Shown here: piece by piece, positions 52,783-61,337 of the stretch
Position numbering within the stretch: the first letter of the stretch is position 1
Layout of the letters: every line of letters begins with the position of its first letter
NCBI RefSeq assembly: GCF_009765735.1
Contig: NZ_LMUW01000013.1
Coordinates: forward strand, 1-64,000
Direction of reading: 5' to 3'
Source of the DNA: Xenophilus sp. L33
GTDB lineage: Bacteria > Pseudomonadota > Gammaproteobacteria > Burkholderiales > Burkholderiaceae_C
Length of the DNA: 64,000 nt
Notes under the pieces: generated by a model
Databases searched by the model: none
What the model was told of the DNA's origin: nothing
What the model saw: the letters and a program-made list of their open reading frames with translations, nothing else
Made by a program: the position numbers and the translations under genes

Positions 52783-54132
52783 ATGAATGAGCGCCCCGTT
52801 CTTTTCCTCCTCCACGCGCTGGGCGGCAGTGCCCGGGCCTGGGACGGCGTCGTCACGGCGCTGGGATCCGACTTCGAGACGGTCGCGATCGACCTGCCGG
52901 GATTCGGCGACGCACGGGCCGCATCGGAGTGGACCGTTGCCGGCATGGCCGACCATGTCGCCGCGGCCGTGAAGGCGCGAGGCGCGTCTCGATGGCTCCT
53001 GGTCGGCCACAGCATGGGCGGCAAGATCGCCTCGGTCGTCGCATCGCGGACCTTGGCCGGCGAACCGGGCCTGTTCGGGCTGGCCGGTGTCGTCCTGCTT
53101 GCCGCGTCGCCGCCGTCGCCCGAACCCATGGACGAAGACAGGCGCCAAAAGATGATCGATTGGGCAGCGGACGGCCCGCTCGACGAAACCGAGGCCAGGG
53201 CTTTCGTCGATGCGAACGTCGGTCATGCGCTTGCTTCCGCGGCCGACCGCCTCGCCCTCGACGACCTCCAGCGCGCATCCCGCGAGGCCTGGGTCGCGTG
53301 GCTCGAACGTGGCAGCCGGGAAGACTGGTCGGCTGAGGTCGGGAAGCTCGATCTGCCGGCGTTGATCATCGTCGGCGGCGCCGACGGTGATCTGGGCGAA
53401 GCCGGCCAGCGTGCGACGAATGCGAACGTCTACCCGCGTGCCGGCATCGCGGTGGAAGAAGGTGCAGGCCATTTGCTGCCGCTCGAGCGCCCGAAGGAAG
53501 TGGCCGATCGGCTCGCACGGTTCTGGCGTCGAGTCGCTGGGGCCGGCCCGGCCATCCCTGCGGCGTACGTGCGCCTGATCGCATCCGATCGCGTGAGCCG
53601 CCGGACGCGAGCCGCACTGGCCATCCGGGCGCTTGCCGACGATGCCGACTACGCGCCCCGGGTGCTCTCGCCGACGCAGATGGTTACGCTGCGCGCCGTG
53701 GCCGACCGGGTCGTTCCACAAGACACGCCGGCGATCGACCTGGCCGCCCGGCTCGATGCGCAACTCGCGGCAGGCAAGGGCGATGGATGGCGCTTTGCGA
53801 CCCTGCCTCCGGACCGGGAGGCGTATGCGAAGGCACTGGACGGCCTGGCAGGGTTCGGCTCCCTGGCCGCGCAAGAACAGCAGGACCGGCTCGTTCGGCT
53901 GGCGGAGGGGCACTTCGATCGCTCGGTCCTTTCGGCCGACCAGATGAAGCAATGGTTCGAAGACCTGCGCGCGGACCTGGTGCGCCTCTGGCTGGCGCAT
54001 CCAGCGACCCTGGCCCGGATCGGCTTCGACGGCTTCGCCAACGGCGGCGACGGCCTGCGAAAGCAGGGCTTCGCGCGGCTGGCCGCCGATGAGCGGGAGC
54101 CGTGGGAGCCGCTGGTGGAGGCGTCGCGATGA
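52783..54132 (+). CDS. Fusion of an alpha/beta hydrolase and a gluconate 2-dehydrogenase subunit 3 domain
   Basis: 449 residues. Residues 1-255 form an alpha/beta hydrolase with the nucleophile S77 in GHSMGG, an acid near D201/D203, and H230 in GAGHLLPLE. Residues about 290-445 match the gluconate 2-dehydrogenase subunit 3 type: VLSPTQMVTLRAVADRVVPQD, LAAQEQQDRLVRLAEGHF and FDGFANGGDGLRKQGF. The stop overlaps the start of the GMC oxidoreductase gene (ATGA), so the small-subunit half should assemble with it. In standard systems this subunit is a separate exported protein with no hydrolase. I see no signal peptide here, so the complex appears cytosolic. The hydrolase half resembles the one at 3818. 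Confidence 0.88.
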   Translation: MNERPVLFLLHALGGSARAWDGVVTALGSDFETVAIDLPGFGDARAASEWTVAGMADHVAAAVKARGASRWLLVGHSMGGKIASVVASRTLAGEPGLFGLAGVVLLAASPPSPEPMDEDRRQKMIDWAADGPLDETEARAFVDANVGHALASAADRLALDDLQRASREAWVAWLERGSREDWSAEVGKLDLPALIIVGGADGDLGEAGQRATNANVYPRAGIAVEEGAGHLLPLERPKEVADRLARFWRRVAGAGPAIPAAYVRLIASDRVSRRTRAALAIRALADDADYAPRVLSPTQMVTLRAVADRVVPQDTPAIDLAARLDAQLAAGKGDGWRFATLPPDREAYAKALDGLAGFGSLAAQEQQDRLVRLAEGHFDRSVLSADQMKQWFEDLRADLVRLWLAHPATLARIGFDGFANGGDGLRKQGFARLAADEREPWEPLVEASR

Positions 54133-55673
54133 ACCTCGATGCCATGCGCCGTCATGACGAGAGCGAGGCGGTCGATGCCGTGGTGATCGGCACCGGCGCC
54201 GGGGGCGCGCCGCTGCTGGCCATGCTGGCGGCACGCGGCCTGCGGGTCGTCGCACTGGAGGCTGGCCCCAATCAGGAGCCCGAAGCGCACACGCCCGACG
54301 AGACGGAGGGAACGGACATCAACTGGATGGAAGAGCGCCTCAGCGATGGCGCCACCCCGACGGCCTTCGGCGCCAACAACAGCGGCACCGGCGTGGGCGG
54401 ATCGACCCTGCACTGGGGCGCGTTCACGCCGCGCCCCGATCCGCGCGACCTGAAGCTTCGGACGTTGACCGGCAGCGGCCAGGACTGGCCGATCGATCAC
54501 GCCGAGCTGGTGGGCTATATCGAGCGCGTCGAGCGCTTCATCGGCGTCTCCGGCCCGGCACGCTATCCGTGGGACCCGGAACGCAGATACCCGTTGCCGC
54601 CTGCGAAGCGGAACGCGTCGGCCGACATGATGGCGCGCGGCTGCGATGCGCTCGGGATTCGAACGGCGGACGCGCCGGCCGCGCTCGTCTCGCGCGACTG
54701 GCGTCAGGAAGGCGGCGGTCTGCGCCAGGCCTGCGTCAACTGCGGCTCCTGCCACCAGGGATGCCGCAACGCCGCCAAGGCCAGCATGGACACGACCTAC
54801 CTGCCGCTGGCCGTTGCGCACGGCGCCGAGATCCGGCCGGGATGCCGGGTCCACGGCATCGAGCGCGACGCCGCGGGCCGTGTGAACGGTGTCGTGTACC
54901 GGCATCGCGGCATCGACCGCAGGCAGCGCTGCGCGGCGCTTTTCGTCTGCGCGGGCGGCATCGAGACGCCGAGGCTGCTGCTGCACACGGGCCTGGCCAA
55001 CGGGAGCGGGCAGGTCGGCCGGAATTTCCTTGCGCACGGCGCCACCCAGGTCTGGGGCCGGTTCGATGCCGAGATGCGCGGGCACCGCGGCTATCCGTCT
55101 TCGCTCGTCACCGAAGACACGCTGCGGCCGGAGAACGCCGACTTCGCCGGCGGCTACCTGATCCAGAGCCTGGGCGTCATGCCGCTCACGCTGGCGACCT
55201 CGCTGGCTCGCAGCGCCGGACTGTGGGGTGACGCGCTGGTGGCGGCGGTCGACGGTTACCGTTTCATGGCCGGCGTCGGCATCAATGCCGAGTGCCTGCC
55301 GTCCGATGCCAATCGGCTGGCGCTGTCGAACGAGCTCGACGAATTCGGCATGCCGAAGGCGCGCGTCACCTTCAGCGCCGGCGCCAACGAACAGGCCATC
55401 GATCGGCATGCGACGCAGGTCATGCGCCAGATCGTCGAAGCGGCCGGGGCGACCGGCACGATGGTGCTGCCGCGCACCGCCCACACCGTGGGCACCTGTC
55501 GGATGGGCGTGGACCGCGAGACTGCGGTGGTCGATCCCGATGGCCGGAGTTTCGACATCGACAATCTTTGGATCTGCGACAACTCGGTGTTTCCAAGTGC
55601 ACTTGTCGCGAACCCGGCGTTGACGATCATGGCGCTCTCGTTGCGGACGGCGGAGCGCTTCCTGGCTGGTTGA
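54129..55673 (+). CDS. GMC-type FAD-dependent oxidoreductase
   Basis: 514 residues with an N-terminal FAD-binding fold (VVIGTGAGGAPLLAMLAARGLRVVALEAG). The GMC motif region is GTGVGGSTLHWGAF. A cysteine-rich segment, CVNCGSCHQGCRNAAKAS, is typical of gluconate-dehydrogenase-type large subunits, and the C-terminal active-site region has HTVGTCRMG and NLWICDNSVFPSA. It oxidises an alcohol or sugar acid. It is coupled to the fused subunit-3 gene upstream; a cytochrome c subunit gene, which usually completes such dehydrogenases, is not found nearby. Its last 47 bases overlap a small gene on the other strand. Confidence 0.94.
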   Translation: MNLDAMRRHDESEAVDAVVIGTGAGGAPLLAMLAARGLRVVALEAGPNQEPEAHTPDETEGTDINWMEERLSDGATPTAFGANNSGTGVGGSTLHWGAFTPRPDPRDLKLRTLTGSGQDWPIDHAELVGYIERVERFIGVSGPARYPWDPERRYPLPPAKRNASADMMARGCDALGIRTADAPAALVSRDWRQEGGGLRQACVNCGSCHQGCRNAAKASMDTTYLPLAVAHGAEIRPGCRVHGIERDAAGRVNGVVYRHRGIDRRQRCAALFVCAGGIETPRLLLHTGLANGSGQVGRNFLAHGATQVWGRFDAEMRGHRGYPSSLVTEDTLRPENADFAGGYLIQSLGVMPLTLATSLARSAGLWGDALVAAVDGYRFMAGVGINAECLPSDANRLALSNELDEFGMPKARVTFSAGANEQAIDRHATQVMRQIVEAAGATGTMVLPRTAHTVGTCRMGVDRETAVVDPDGRSFDIDNLWICDNSVFPSALVANPALTIMALSLRTAERFLAG

Positions 55674-55884
55674 CTCGATCCTTGACCCATGCCAGGCATG
55701 TTTCGCTGAGGGCCGCGCCGAGAGCGTTCTGACTCGGGAAAGACGTCGCCAAGGTCAGGCGGCAGACCTTGTCATAGCCGTCGTGCACATCGGCGAAGCC
55801 CTGCAGGCCGTCCACTGCTTGCGCCGTGCGAAACAAGGCGAAGCGCCATTGACCCATGTGCTGGATGAAGAAGGGGGTGTCCAT
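55627..55884 (-). CDS. Small hypothetical protein
   Basis: 85 residues from the ATG at 55884, which has the strong ribosome-binding site GGGAGG eight bases upstream. The sequence (MDTPFFIQHMGQWRFALFRTAQAVDGLQG; HDGYDKVCRLTLATSFPSQN) looks like a small soluble domain. The last 47 bases overlap the end of the GMC gene on the other strand. No family recognised. Confidence 0.6.
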   Translation of the reverse strand: MDTPFFIQHMGQWRFALFRTAQAVDGLQGFADVHDGYDKVCRLTLATSFPSQNALGAALSETCLAWVKDRVNQPGSAPPSATRAP

Positions 55885-55976
55885 CGCCAATTCCTCCCGT
55901 TTTTATGGCTGGAAATTTTGGCGAGGAAAATAATCGTCGAAGTGATGGATGTAAAGGATGGGTCGACACTTATCGG

Positions 55977-56219
55977 CTATCTCGAGATGGCCTTTTCTCC
56001 TGCGTGCTGCGATTGCACGGCCTGTTCGTCGATCCAGGCCAGCAGGGTGCCGTCGATGACAGGGACAAGGCCACGACTGAGTCGGGTCCGGGCGCGGGCC
56101 ACGGCCTGCCGAGCAGCATGTTCGGGCAGGGTGCGCCCTTGAAGGAGTTCGACGATCAGTGCCTCAGCGGCGAAATGACAGAGAGCGATGGCAGTCTTTC
56201 CGCAAACGATGCACCGAGT
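55977..56219 (-). pseudogene. Open frame without a usable start, possible decayed gene
   Basis: On the minus strand an 80-codon frame between TAG stops reads IALCHFAAEALIVELLQGRT, then AARQAVARARTRLSRGLVPVIDGTLLAWIDEQ. This has the composition of a real helical protein. It has no ATG or TTG start, and its only GTG is about halfway in. It therefore looks like the remnant of a gene that lost its 5' end. The rest of the 389-base gap (55885-56273) holds nothing else I can support; part of it (55900-55980) is unusually AT-rich. Confidence 0.3.
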
Positions 56220-56273
56220 CTAGGCAGGCGTCGCGGGCGTTGTCTGCCTGCTATCGAACACAAGAGCGTGGAC

Positions 56274-56504
56274 CTAGCTCATCTTGTCGATCTCGTGGCG
56301 TGCCGCCCGAAGGACGCCGTCGAACGAGTGCATCGGCGGCTTGACAGGCGACTTCACGCCGGTGGTGTGCTCGACGCCGTCGACCGTGACGCACGACTCG
56401 AACAGCCCGTCGCCCACCGGCGTGACGCTGACTTCGATCAGTCTTTCCTTGTAGGTTTCCGAGAGCAGCGTTTCGGTCTGGGCATTGCGAATGGGCGTGG
56501 TCAT
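56274..56504 (-). CDS. Small hypothetical protein
   Basis: 76 residues, from an ATG with AAGGAACCGC before it. The sequence (LLSETYKERLIEVSVTPVGDGLFESCVTVDGVEHTTG) looks like a small beta-sheet fold with a short amphipathic helix at the end (FDGVLRAARHEID). No family recognised. It is divergent from the sodium/proton antiporter gene. Confidence 0.6.
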   Translation of the reverse strand: MTTPIRNAQTETLLSETYKERLIEVSVTPVGDGLFESCVTVDGVEHTTGVKSPVKPPMHSFDGVLRAARHEIDKMS

Positions 56505-56560
56505 GCGGGTTCCTTGGGGCGTCGAGCGTCACGGCGACACCGATTGTCCGCCCGCCGTGT

Positions 56561-56581
56561 GTCCGCTGCGCGGCAGCGGAC
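56561..56581. promoter_or_regulatory. Perfect palindrome upstream of the antiporter gene
   Basis: GTCCGCTGC-GCG-GCAGCGGAC has 9-base arms and a 3-base centre. It is followed by two direct copies of GCGGAC(C)TGAAC (near 56577 and 56596). It lies in the 122-base divergent region 46 bases before the antiporter start and could be an operator or a hairpin. Confidence 0.4.
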
Positions 56582-56626
56582 TGAACCGCTCGCAGGCGGA
56601 CCTGAACGACTCCGTATCATTTCGCG

Positions 56627-58273
56627 ATGGGACATCTCGATGCGATCGAAGCCATCATCATCGCGCTGGTGGTGACGCAACTGGTCATTTCCGCGGCCGC
56701 GACCGCGGGTCACCGGCTCAGCATCCCGCCGCCCCTGATCCTGGTGTCGGCGGGCGTCGGCGTGAGCCTCATTCCGGGCCTGCCGGACTTCGTCATCGAT
56801 CCGCAGATCATCCTGCTCGGCCTCTTGCCGCCCTTGCTGTACGCCACCGCGGCATCGATTCCGGTGAGCAACCTGCGGCGCGAGCTGACCGGCGTCAACG
56901 CCCTGTCGATCACGCTGGTGGTGCTCACCTCGCTCGGGCTCGGTGCGCTCTTCGTGCTGCTGATCCCCGATCTGGGCTTCGGCTGGGGCGTGGCGCTCGG
57001 TGCGATCCTGAGTCCGACGGACGCGGTCGCGACCTCGATCATCAAGGGCCGCGGCGTGCCCAGCCGGATCGCCCTGATCCTCGACGGCGAGAGCCTGCTC
57101 AACGACGCCAGCGCGCTGATCGTGCTGCGCACGGCGATCGTCGCGACCTCGCTCGGCTTCTCGTTCTGGCCCACGGTGGGCAGCTTCGTGCTGTCGCTCG
57201 GCATCGCGATCGTGGTGGGCTGGCTGGCCGCACACGCCAACCTGGCGATCCGGGCGCATGTGCGGCACGAGGCGGTCAGCACCATCCTCTCGTTCACCAC
57301 GCCCTTCCTCGCGGCGGTGCCGGCGGAGCTGCTGCACGGCTCCGGCCTGGTCGCGGCGGTGGTGGCGGGCTTCGTCATCGGCACCCGCGGGCCGCGCCGG
57401 CTGCCGCCGCGGCATCGGCTGTCGGATGCCCAGAACTGGGCCACGATCGAGATGAGCGCGGAGGGCGTCGTGTTCCTGACGATGGGATTGCAGCTCTCGC
57501 GCATCGTCGAGCAGTTGCGGGTCGAAGGCATCGGCGTCCCCGTCGCGATCGGCTTCGCGCTGCTGGCGCTCGTCACCACGGTCGCGATCCGCGCGCTGTT
57601 CGTGGCTTCCCTGCTGTGGCGACTCGGCGGCCGCGAATCGCGGGTGCATGCCAGGAAGGCGCGGGTCGAGGCGATGCGGCAGGACTTCAAGGCCGGCCGG
57701 CTGCCCGACTCGATCGCCAGCGCGATGAAGGGGCGGGAGGTCGGGCCGGGCAGCCCGATGTTCCAGAACATGCGCCGGCGGGCGCGCCGCTACCTGGCGG
57801 ACATCGACTACCTCGCGCGGCAGCCGCTGGGCCGCTCCGAGGGCATCCTGGTCGTGTGGGCCGGCATGCGCGGCGCCGTGACCGTGGCCGCGGCGCAGTT
57901 GCTGCCCGCATGGACGCCGCATCGACCGCTGCTGATCTTCATCGCGTTCGCGGTGGCCGCGTCGTCGCTGCTTGTCCAGGGCGGAACGGTCGGCTTGCTG
58001 GTGTCGCGGCTCTTCGGCGGGCGGGGGCAGGGCGCCACGGCACCGGACCCGGAAGAGGGGCGGCGCATCGAGGCGCTGCTCGCGAGGGTCGAGGCGAAGC
58101 TGTCCCGCACGGAAGGCACGCCGGTGCATGCGCATCGGCTCGAGGTGCTGCGAGCGCAGCGCCATGCCCTGCTGGATGCGAGGGACGACGGACTGATCGA
58201 CGCGGACCTGCTGGGGGAGGCGCTGCGCGACGTGGACGTAGACGAGATCGTGCTGGAGATGCGGCAGCGCTGA
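56627..58273 (+). CDS. CPA1-family sodium/proton antiporter
   Basis: 548 residues with about twelve hydrophobic helices. CPA1 signatures are present: DPQIILLGLLPPLLYATA, GAILSPTDAVATSIIKGRGVP with the paired Thr-Asp region, LDGESLLNDASALIVLRTA with the Asn-Asp ion site, and WAGMRGAVTVAAAQ. A soluble tail of about 100 residues follows the last helix and contains ALLARVEAKLSRTEG. It exchanges sodium or potassium for protons at the inner membrane, for pH and salt homeostasis. Confidence 0.93.
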   Translation: MGHLDAIEAIIIALVVTQLVISAAATAGHRLSIPPPLILVSAGVGVSLIPGLPDFVIDPQIILLGLLPPLLYATAASIPVSNLRRELTGVNALSITLVVLTSLGLGALFVLLIPDLGFGWGVALGAILSPTDAVATSIIKGRGVPSRIALILDGESLLNDASALIVLRTAIVATSLGFSFWPTVGSFVLSLGIAIVVGWLAAHANLAIRAHVRHEAVSTILSFTTPFLAAVPAELLHGSGLVAAVVAGFVIGTRGPRRLPPRHRLSDAQNWATIEMSAEGVVFLTMGLQLSRIVEQLRVEGIGVPVAIGFALLALVTTVAIRALFVASLLWRLGGRESRVHARKARVEAMRQDFKAGRLPDSIASAMKGREVGPGSPMFQNMRRRARRYLADIDYLARQPLGRSEGILVVWAGMRGAVTVAAAQLLPAWTPHRPLLIFIAFAVAASSLLVQGGTVGLLVSRLFGGRGQGATAPDPEEGRRIEALLARVEAKLSRTEGTPVHAHRLEVLRAQRHALLDARDDGLIDADLLGEALRDVDVDEIVLEMRQR

Positions 58274-58339
58274 AGGCATCGCGGGCTGCAACAATGGGCG
58301 TCCGCCAATTCCACAACCCGCCCGCTCGCGAACTCCCGC

Positions 58340-59239
58340 TTGAACCGCCGAGTCGACCCCTACAGCGTTCGCTTGTTCGTCTCCGCCGCGCGGGCGGGCT
58401 CGATCGTCCGCGCGGCCGAGCAGGAGCACATCGCGCCGTCGGCGCTGAGCCGGCGGCTCGCCGACCTGGAGCGCGCCTTCGGCACGCCGCTCCTGATCCG
58501 GTCGCCGCGCGGCGTCGCGCTGACGGACGCCGGCCAGCTGGTGCTGACCCGCGGCGAGAAGATCGACGAAGACCTGCAGGCCTTGCTGCGCGAGGTGCAG
58601 ACCGAAGGCAACGCGGTGCGCGGCACGGTGCGGCTCTACGCCAACATGTCGGCCGTGATCGGATTCCTGCCCGAGCGGCTGCGCGCCTTCATGGCGACCC
58701 ATCCGCAGATCGAGGTGTCGCTGCAGGAAGAGGACACGCGCGACGTGATCCGCGCCTGCCTGGACGACCGGGCCGATGTCGGCATCGGCGTCGAGTCGCC
58801 GGTTCCGGCCGGGCTGGAGACCTGGCCCTTCGCCACCGACCCGCTGCAGGTGGTGCTGCCCGCCGGCCATGCGCTGGCGCGTCGCAAGGCCTTGCGCTTC
58901 GTGCAGGTGCTCGACCTGCCGCTGATCGGTGTGCACCAGGGCGGCGCGCTGGACCGTGCGCTCCATGAACGCGCCGCTGCCTCGCACCGCCGCTTCGCGC
59001 CCACCGTGTCGGTCAGCAGTTTCGACGCGGTCTGCCGCATGGTCGAGGCCGGGCTCGGCATCGCGGTGATTCCGCGCAGCGCGGCGGCGGCCTATGCGGG
59101 CAACCCGCGCTTCGTGCGGCGACCGCTGGACGAGCCTTGGGCGGCGCGCGAACTGCGCATGTTCGCGCTGCGCAAGTCGCCTCGCTCGCGCGCGGTGGCG
59201 GCCCTGATCGAGCAGCTGCGCGGGTCGATGCGCGGGTAA
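58340..59239 (+). CDS. LysR-family transcriptional regulator
   Basis: 299 residues from a TTG start (58340). The N-terminal domain is RLFVSAARAGSIVRAAEQEHIAPSALSRRLADLE, with RSPRGVALTDAGQLVL. The effector domain has VRLYANMSAVIGFLPERLRAF and ADVGIGVESPVP. It is followed on the same strand by the aconitase-like and Bug receptor genes and is their probable regulator. Confidence 0.9.
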   Translation: MNRRVDPYSVRLFVSAARAGSIVRAAEQEHIAPSALSRRLADLERAFGTPLLIRSPRGVALTDAGQLVLTRGEKIDEDLQALLREVQTEGNAVRGTVRLYANMSAVIGFLPERLRAFMATHPQIEVSLQEEDTRDVIRACLDDRADVGIGVESPVPAGLETWPFATDPLQVVLPAGHALARRKALRFVQVLDLPLIGVHQGGALDRALHERAAASHRRFAPTVSVSSFDAVCRMVEAGLGIAVIPRSAAAAYAGNPRFVRRPLDEPWAARELRMFALRKSPRSRAVAALIEQLRGSMRG

Positions 59240-59318
59240 GTGCGGATCTCGCGTTTCGCGAGACCCGGTCTGCCGCATCGACGCTTTTCGGCATGGCCCG
59301 GGCTGGCGAAGATCGGGC

Positions 59319-61307
59319 ATGCCAGACATGCCGCTCGCCAGTTCCGCTCACCTGCAGTTCGCCCCGTCGATTCTCTTGCTGAGCCGGTCGGCCGACGTCG
59401 TCGCCCAGAGCCTCGGCAGCTCGGTCGTTCGCCTCGAGGAAGCGATGCCCTTGCGCGACGACGTCTCCACCGACGAGATCACGCCGATCACCATCCTCAC
59501 GCACTACGACGAGAAGCTCGGCCGCTTCCCCTATACGGGCTTCAGGGCCGGCGACGCGACGCCCATCGGCGTCGACACGGTCCGCGCGCAGGGCATCGAG
59601 GTCGTCGTCGCGGGCAAGCGCTACGGCAAGGGCTCTTCGCGCGAGCACAGCCCGGCCGCGGAGAAGCTGGCGGGCGTGCGTCTGGTGATCGCGGAGAGCT
59701 TCGAGCGCATCTACCGTCAGAACGCCGACAACATCGGTCTCTTCACCTCGACCGACTTCGGCCTGGTGGCACGCATCCAGCGAGGGGAGGCGATCCCGCT
59801 GGCGGACCTGCTGGCCGGCCGCGATGCGCTCGCGGCCGCCATCCTCGGGAGCGGCGGCCTCTTGCGGTTCGGCCGCACCTTCATGCGAGATATCGGCGTC
59901 GAGCCCGACACGACCGACCCGCGGCCGCGAACGCTGTTCGAGAAGATCGTGGCCCGACACGCCCTGGCCACCGAACTCACGACGGCGCACCCCGCGGCCG
60001 GCGACGGGGCCTTCGTGCGAGCGGACTGGCGCTTCATCCACGAGTACTACACCGGCATGGCGGCGCACATGCTGCAGGCCACCTTCGGACGCTCGCTGGC
60101 GCTGCAGGATCCCGACTCGATCCTCGTCTTCGAGGACCACACCTCCTATGTCGAGGAAAGCCCCGCGCATGTGCGCGGCGGCCTGGTGCCCAACGTGCAT
60201 CGGATGGTCGAGGCGCAGCGCGCTTTCGCGGCGGCCCATGGCCTGCGCACGCACCGCACCTTGAGCGAGGCGGAGGCCGCGGTCGACGCCACCGGCAACG
60301 TCGCCGGGATCTCGCACGCCATGGTGGCCGAACGCTATGCCTTGCCCGGGCAACTGGTCGTCGGCACGGATTCGCACACGCCGCACAGCGGCGCGCTCGG
60401 ATGCGTGGCCTTCGGCGTCGGCACCACCGACATGGCGAACGCGTTCGTCACCGGCGCGGTGCGGCTCACGGTGCCGCAGTCGCTGCGCATCGAACTGGCC
60501 GGCCCGCTTCGCGCCGGCGTCACCGCCAAGGACATCGTGCTGCACCTGCTGGCGCTGCCCTTCATCCGCGAAGGCGGCGGCGTGGGCAAGGTCTTCGAAT
60601 TCGTCGGCAGCGCGGTCGAGGTCCTCGGCACCGACGAACGCGCGACGCTCACCAACATGACGGCCGAGCTGGGGGGCTTCACCGGCATCGTGGCGCCCGA
60701 CGCGGAGACCGTGCGCTTCCTGCGCGAGCGGCGCGGCGTCGACTTCGCGCTCGAGCCCTGGATGCGCAGCGACGAAGGCGCCGCCTATGCCGCCAGCCTG
60801 CGCATCGACTGCGGCGAAGTGCCGCCCATGGTCGCGCGCCCGGGCGATCCGGGCAACGGGCTGCCGCTGGCGTCGGTCGACGAGCCGGTCCGCATCGACA
60901 TCGCCTATGGCGGTTCGTGCACCGCCGGCAAGCGCGAGGATTTCGACCACTACCACGCGGTGCTGCGCTGGGCCGCCGACCGAGGGCTGAAGGTGGCGGC
61001 GAACGTGGAGCTGTTCCTGCAATTCGGCACCACCGCCGTGCGCGACCACTGCGTCGAGGCCGGCTATGTCGATGCGTTCGAGCAGGTCGGCGCCCGCATC
61101 CTCCAGCCTTCCTGCGGCGCCTGCGGCAACTGCGGCCCGGGCGGCTCGATCCGCCCCGACCAGGTGACCGTCAGCGCGATCAACCGCAACTTCCCGGGGC
61201 GCGGCGGTCCCGGGCAGGTCTGGCTCGCCAGCCCGCCGACGGTCGCCGCCAGTGCGATCGCCGGCGAGCTGATGTCCTTCGAAGCGCTGCAGGCGCGCTT
61301 CGCCTGA
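59319..61307 (+). CDS. Aconitase-superfamily hydratase with swivel domain first
   Basis: 662 residues. The first 180 or so form a small-subunit (LeuD-like) swivel domain: PLRDDVSTDEITPITIL, GKRYGKGSSREHSPAAEKLAGVRLVIAESFERIYRQNADNIGL. The large-subunit (LeuC-like) region follows: VGTDSHTPHSGALGCVAFGVGTTD, then the Fe-S cysteines in GGSCTAGKRED and PSCGACGNCGPGGS. The usual aconitase and fused LeuCD order has the swivel domain last; here it is first. It probably catalyses hydration/dehydration of a hydroxy-di- or tricarboxylate. The next gene is a Bug receptor, 30 bases downstream, suggesting transport and breakdown of one substrate. Confidence 0.9.
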   Translation: MPDMPLASSAHLQFAPSILLLSRSADVVAQSLGSSVVRLEEAMPLRDDVSTDEITPITILTHYDEKLGRFPYTGFRAGDATPIGVDTVRAQGIEVVVAGKRYGKGSSREHSPAAEKLAGVRLVIAESFERIYRQNADNIGLFTSTDFGLVARIQRGEAIPLADLLAGRDALAAAILGSGGLLRFGRTFMRDIGVEPDTTDPRPRTLFEKIVARHALATELTTAHPAAGDGAFVRADWRFIHEYYTGMAAHMLQATFGRSLALQDPDSILVFEDHTSYVEESPAHVRGGLVPNVHRMVEAQRAFAAAHGLRTHRTLSEAEAAVDATGNVAGISHAMVAERYALPGQLVVGTDSHTPHSGALGCVAFGVGTTDMANAFVTGAVRLTVPQSLRIELAGPLRAGVTAKDIVLHLLALPFIREGGGVGKVFEFVGSAVEVLGTDERATLTNMTAELGGFTGIVAPDAETVRFLRERRGVDFALEPWMRSDEGAAYAASLRIDCGEVPPMVARPGDPGNGLPLASVDEPVRIDIAYGGSCTAGKREDFDHYHAVLRWAADRGLKVAANVELFLQFGTTAVRDHCVEAGYVDAFEQVGARILQPSCGACGNCGPGGSIRPDQVTVSAINRNFPGRGGPGQVWLASPPTVAASAIAGELMSFEALQARFA

Positions 61308-61337
61308 ATACCCAAAAAGCCATCTGCTGGAGACAAC

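Noticed and set aside
56561-56581. Palindrome at the antiporter considered as a third copy of the GTGTCC activator site
   Set aside because: The half-site is similar (GTGTCC, GGACT) but the spacer is 13 rather than 7 and there is no IHF site or TGGCAC element downstream.
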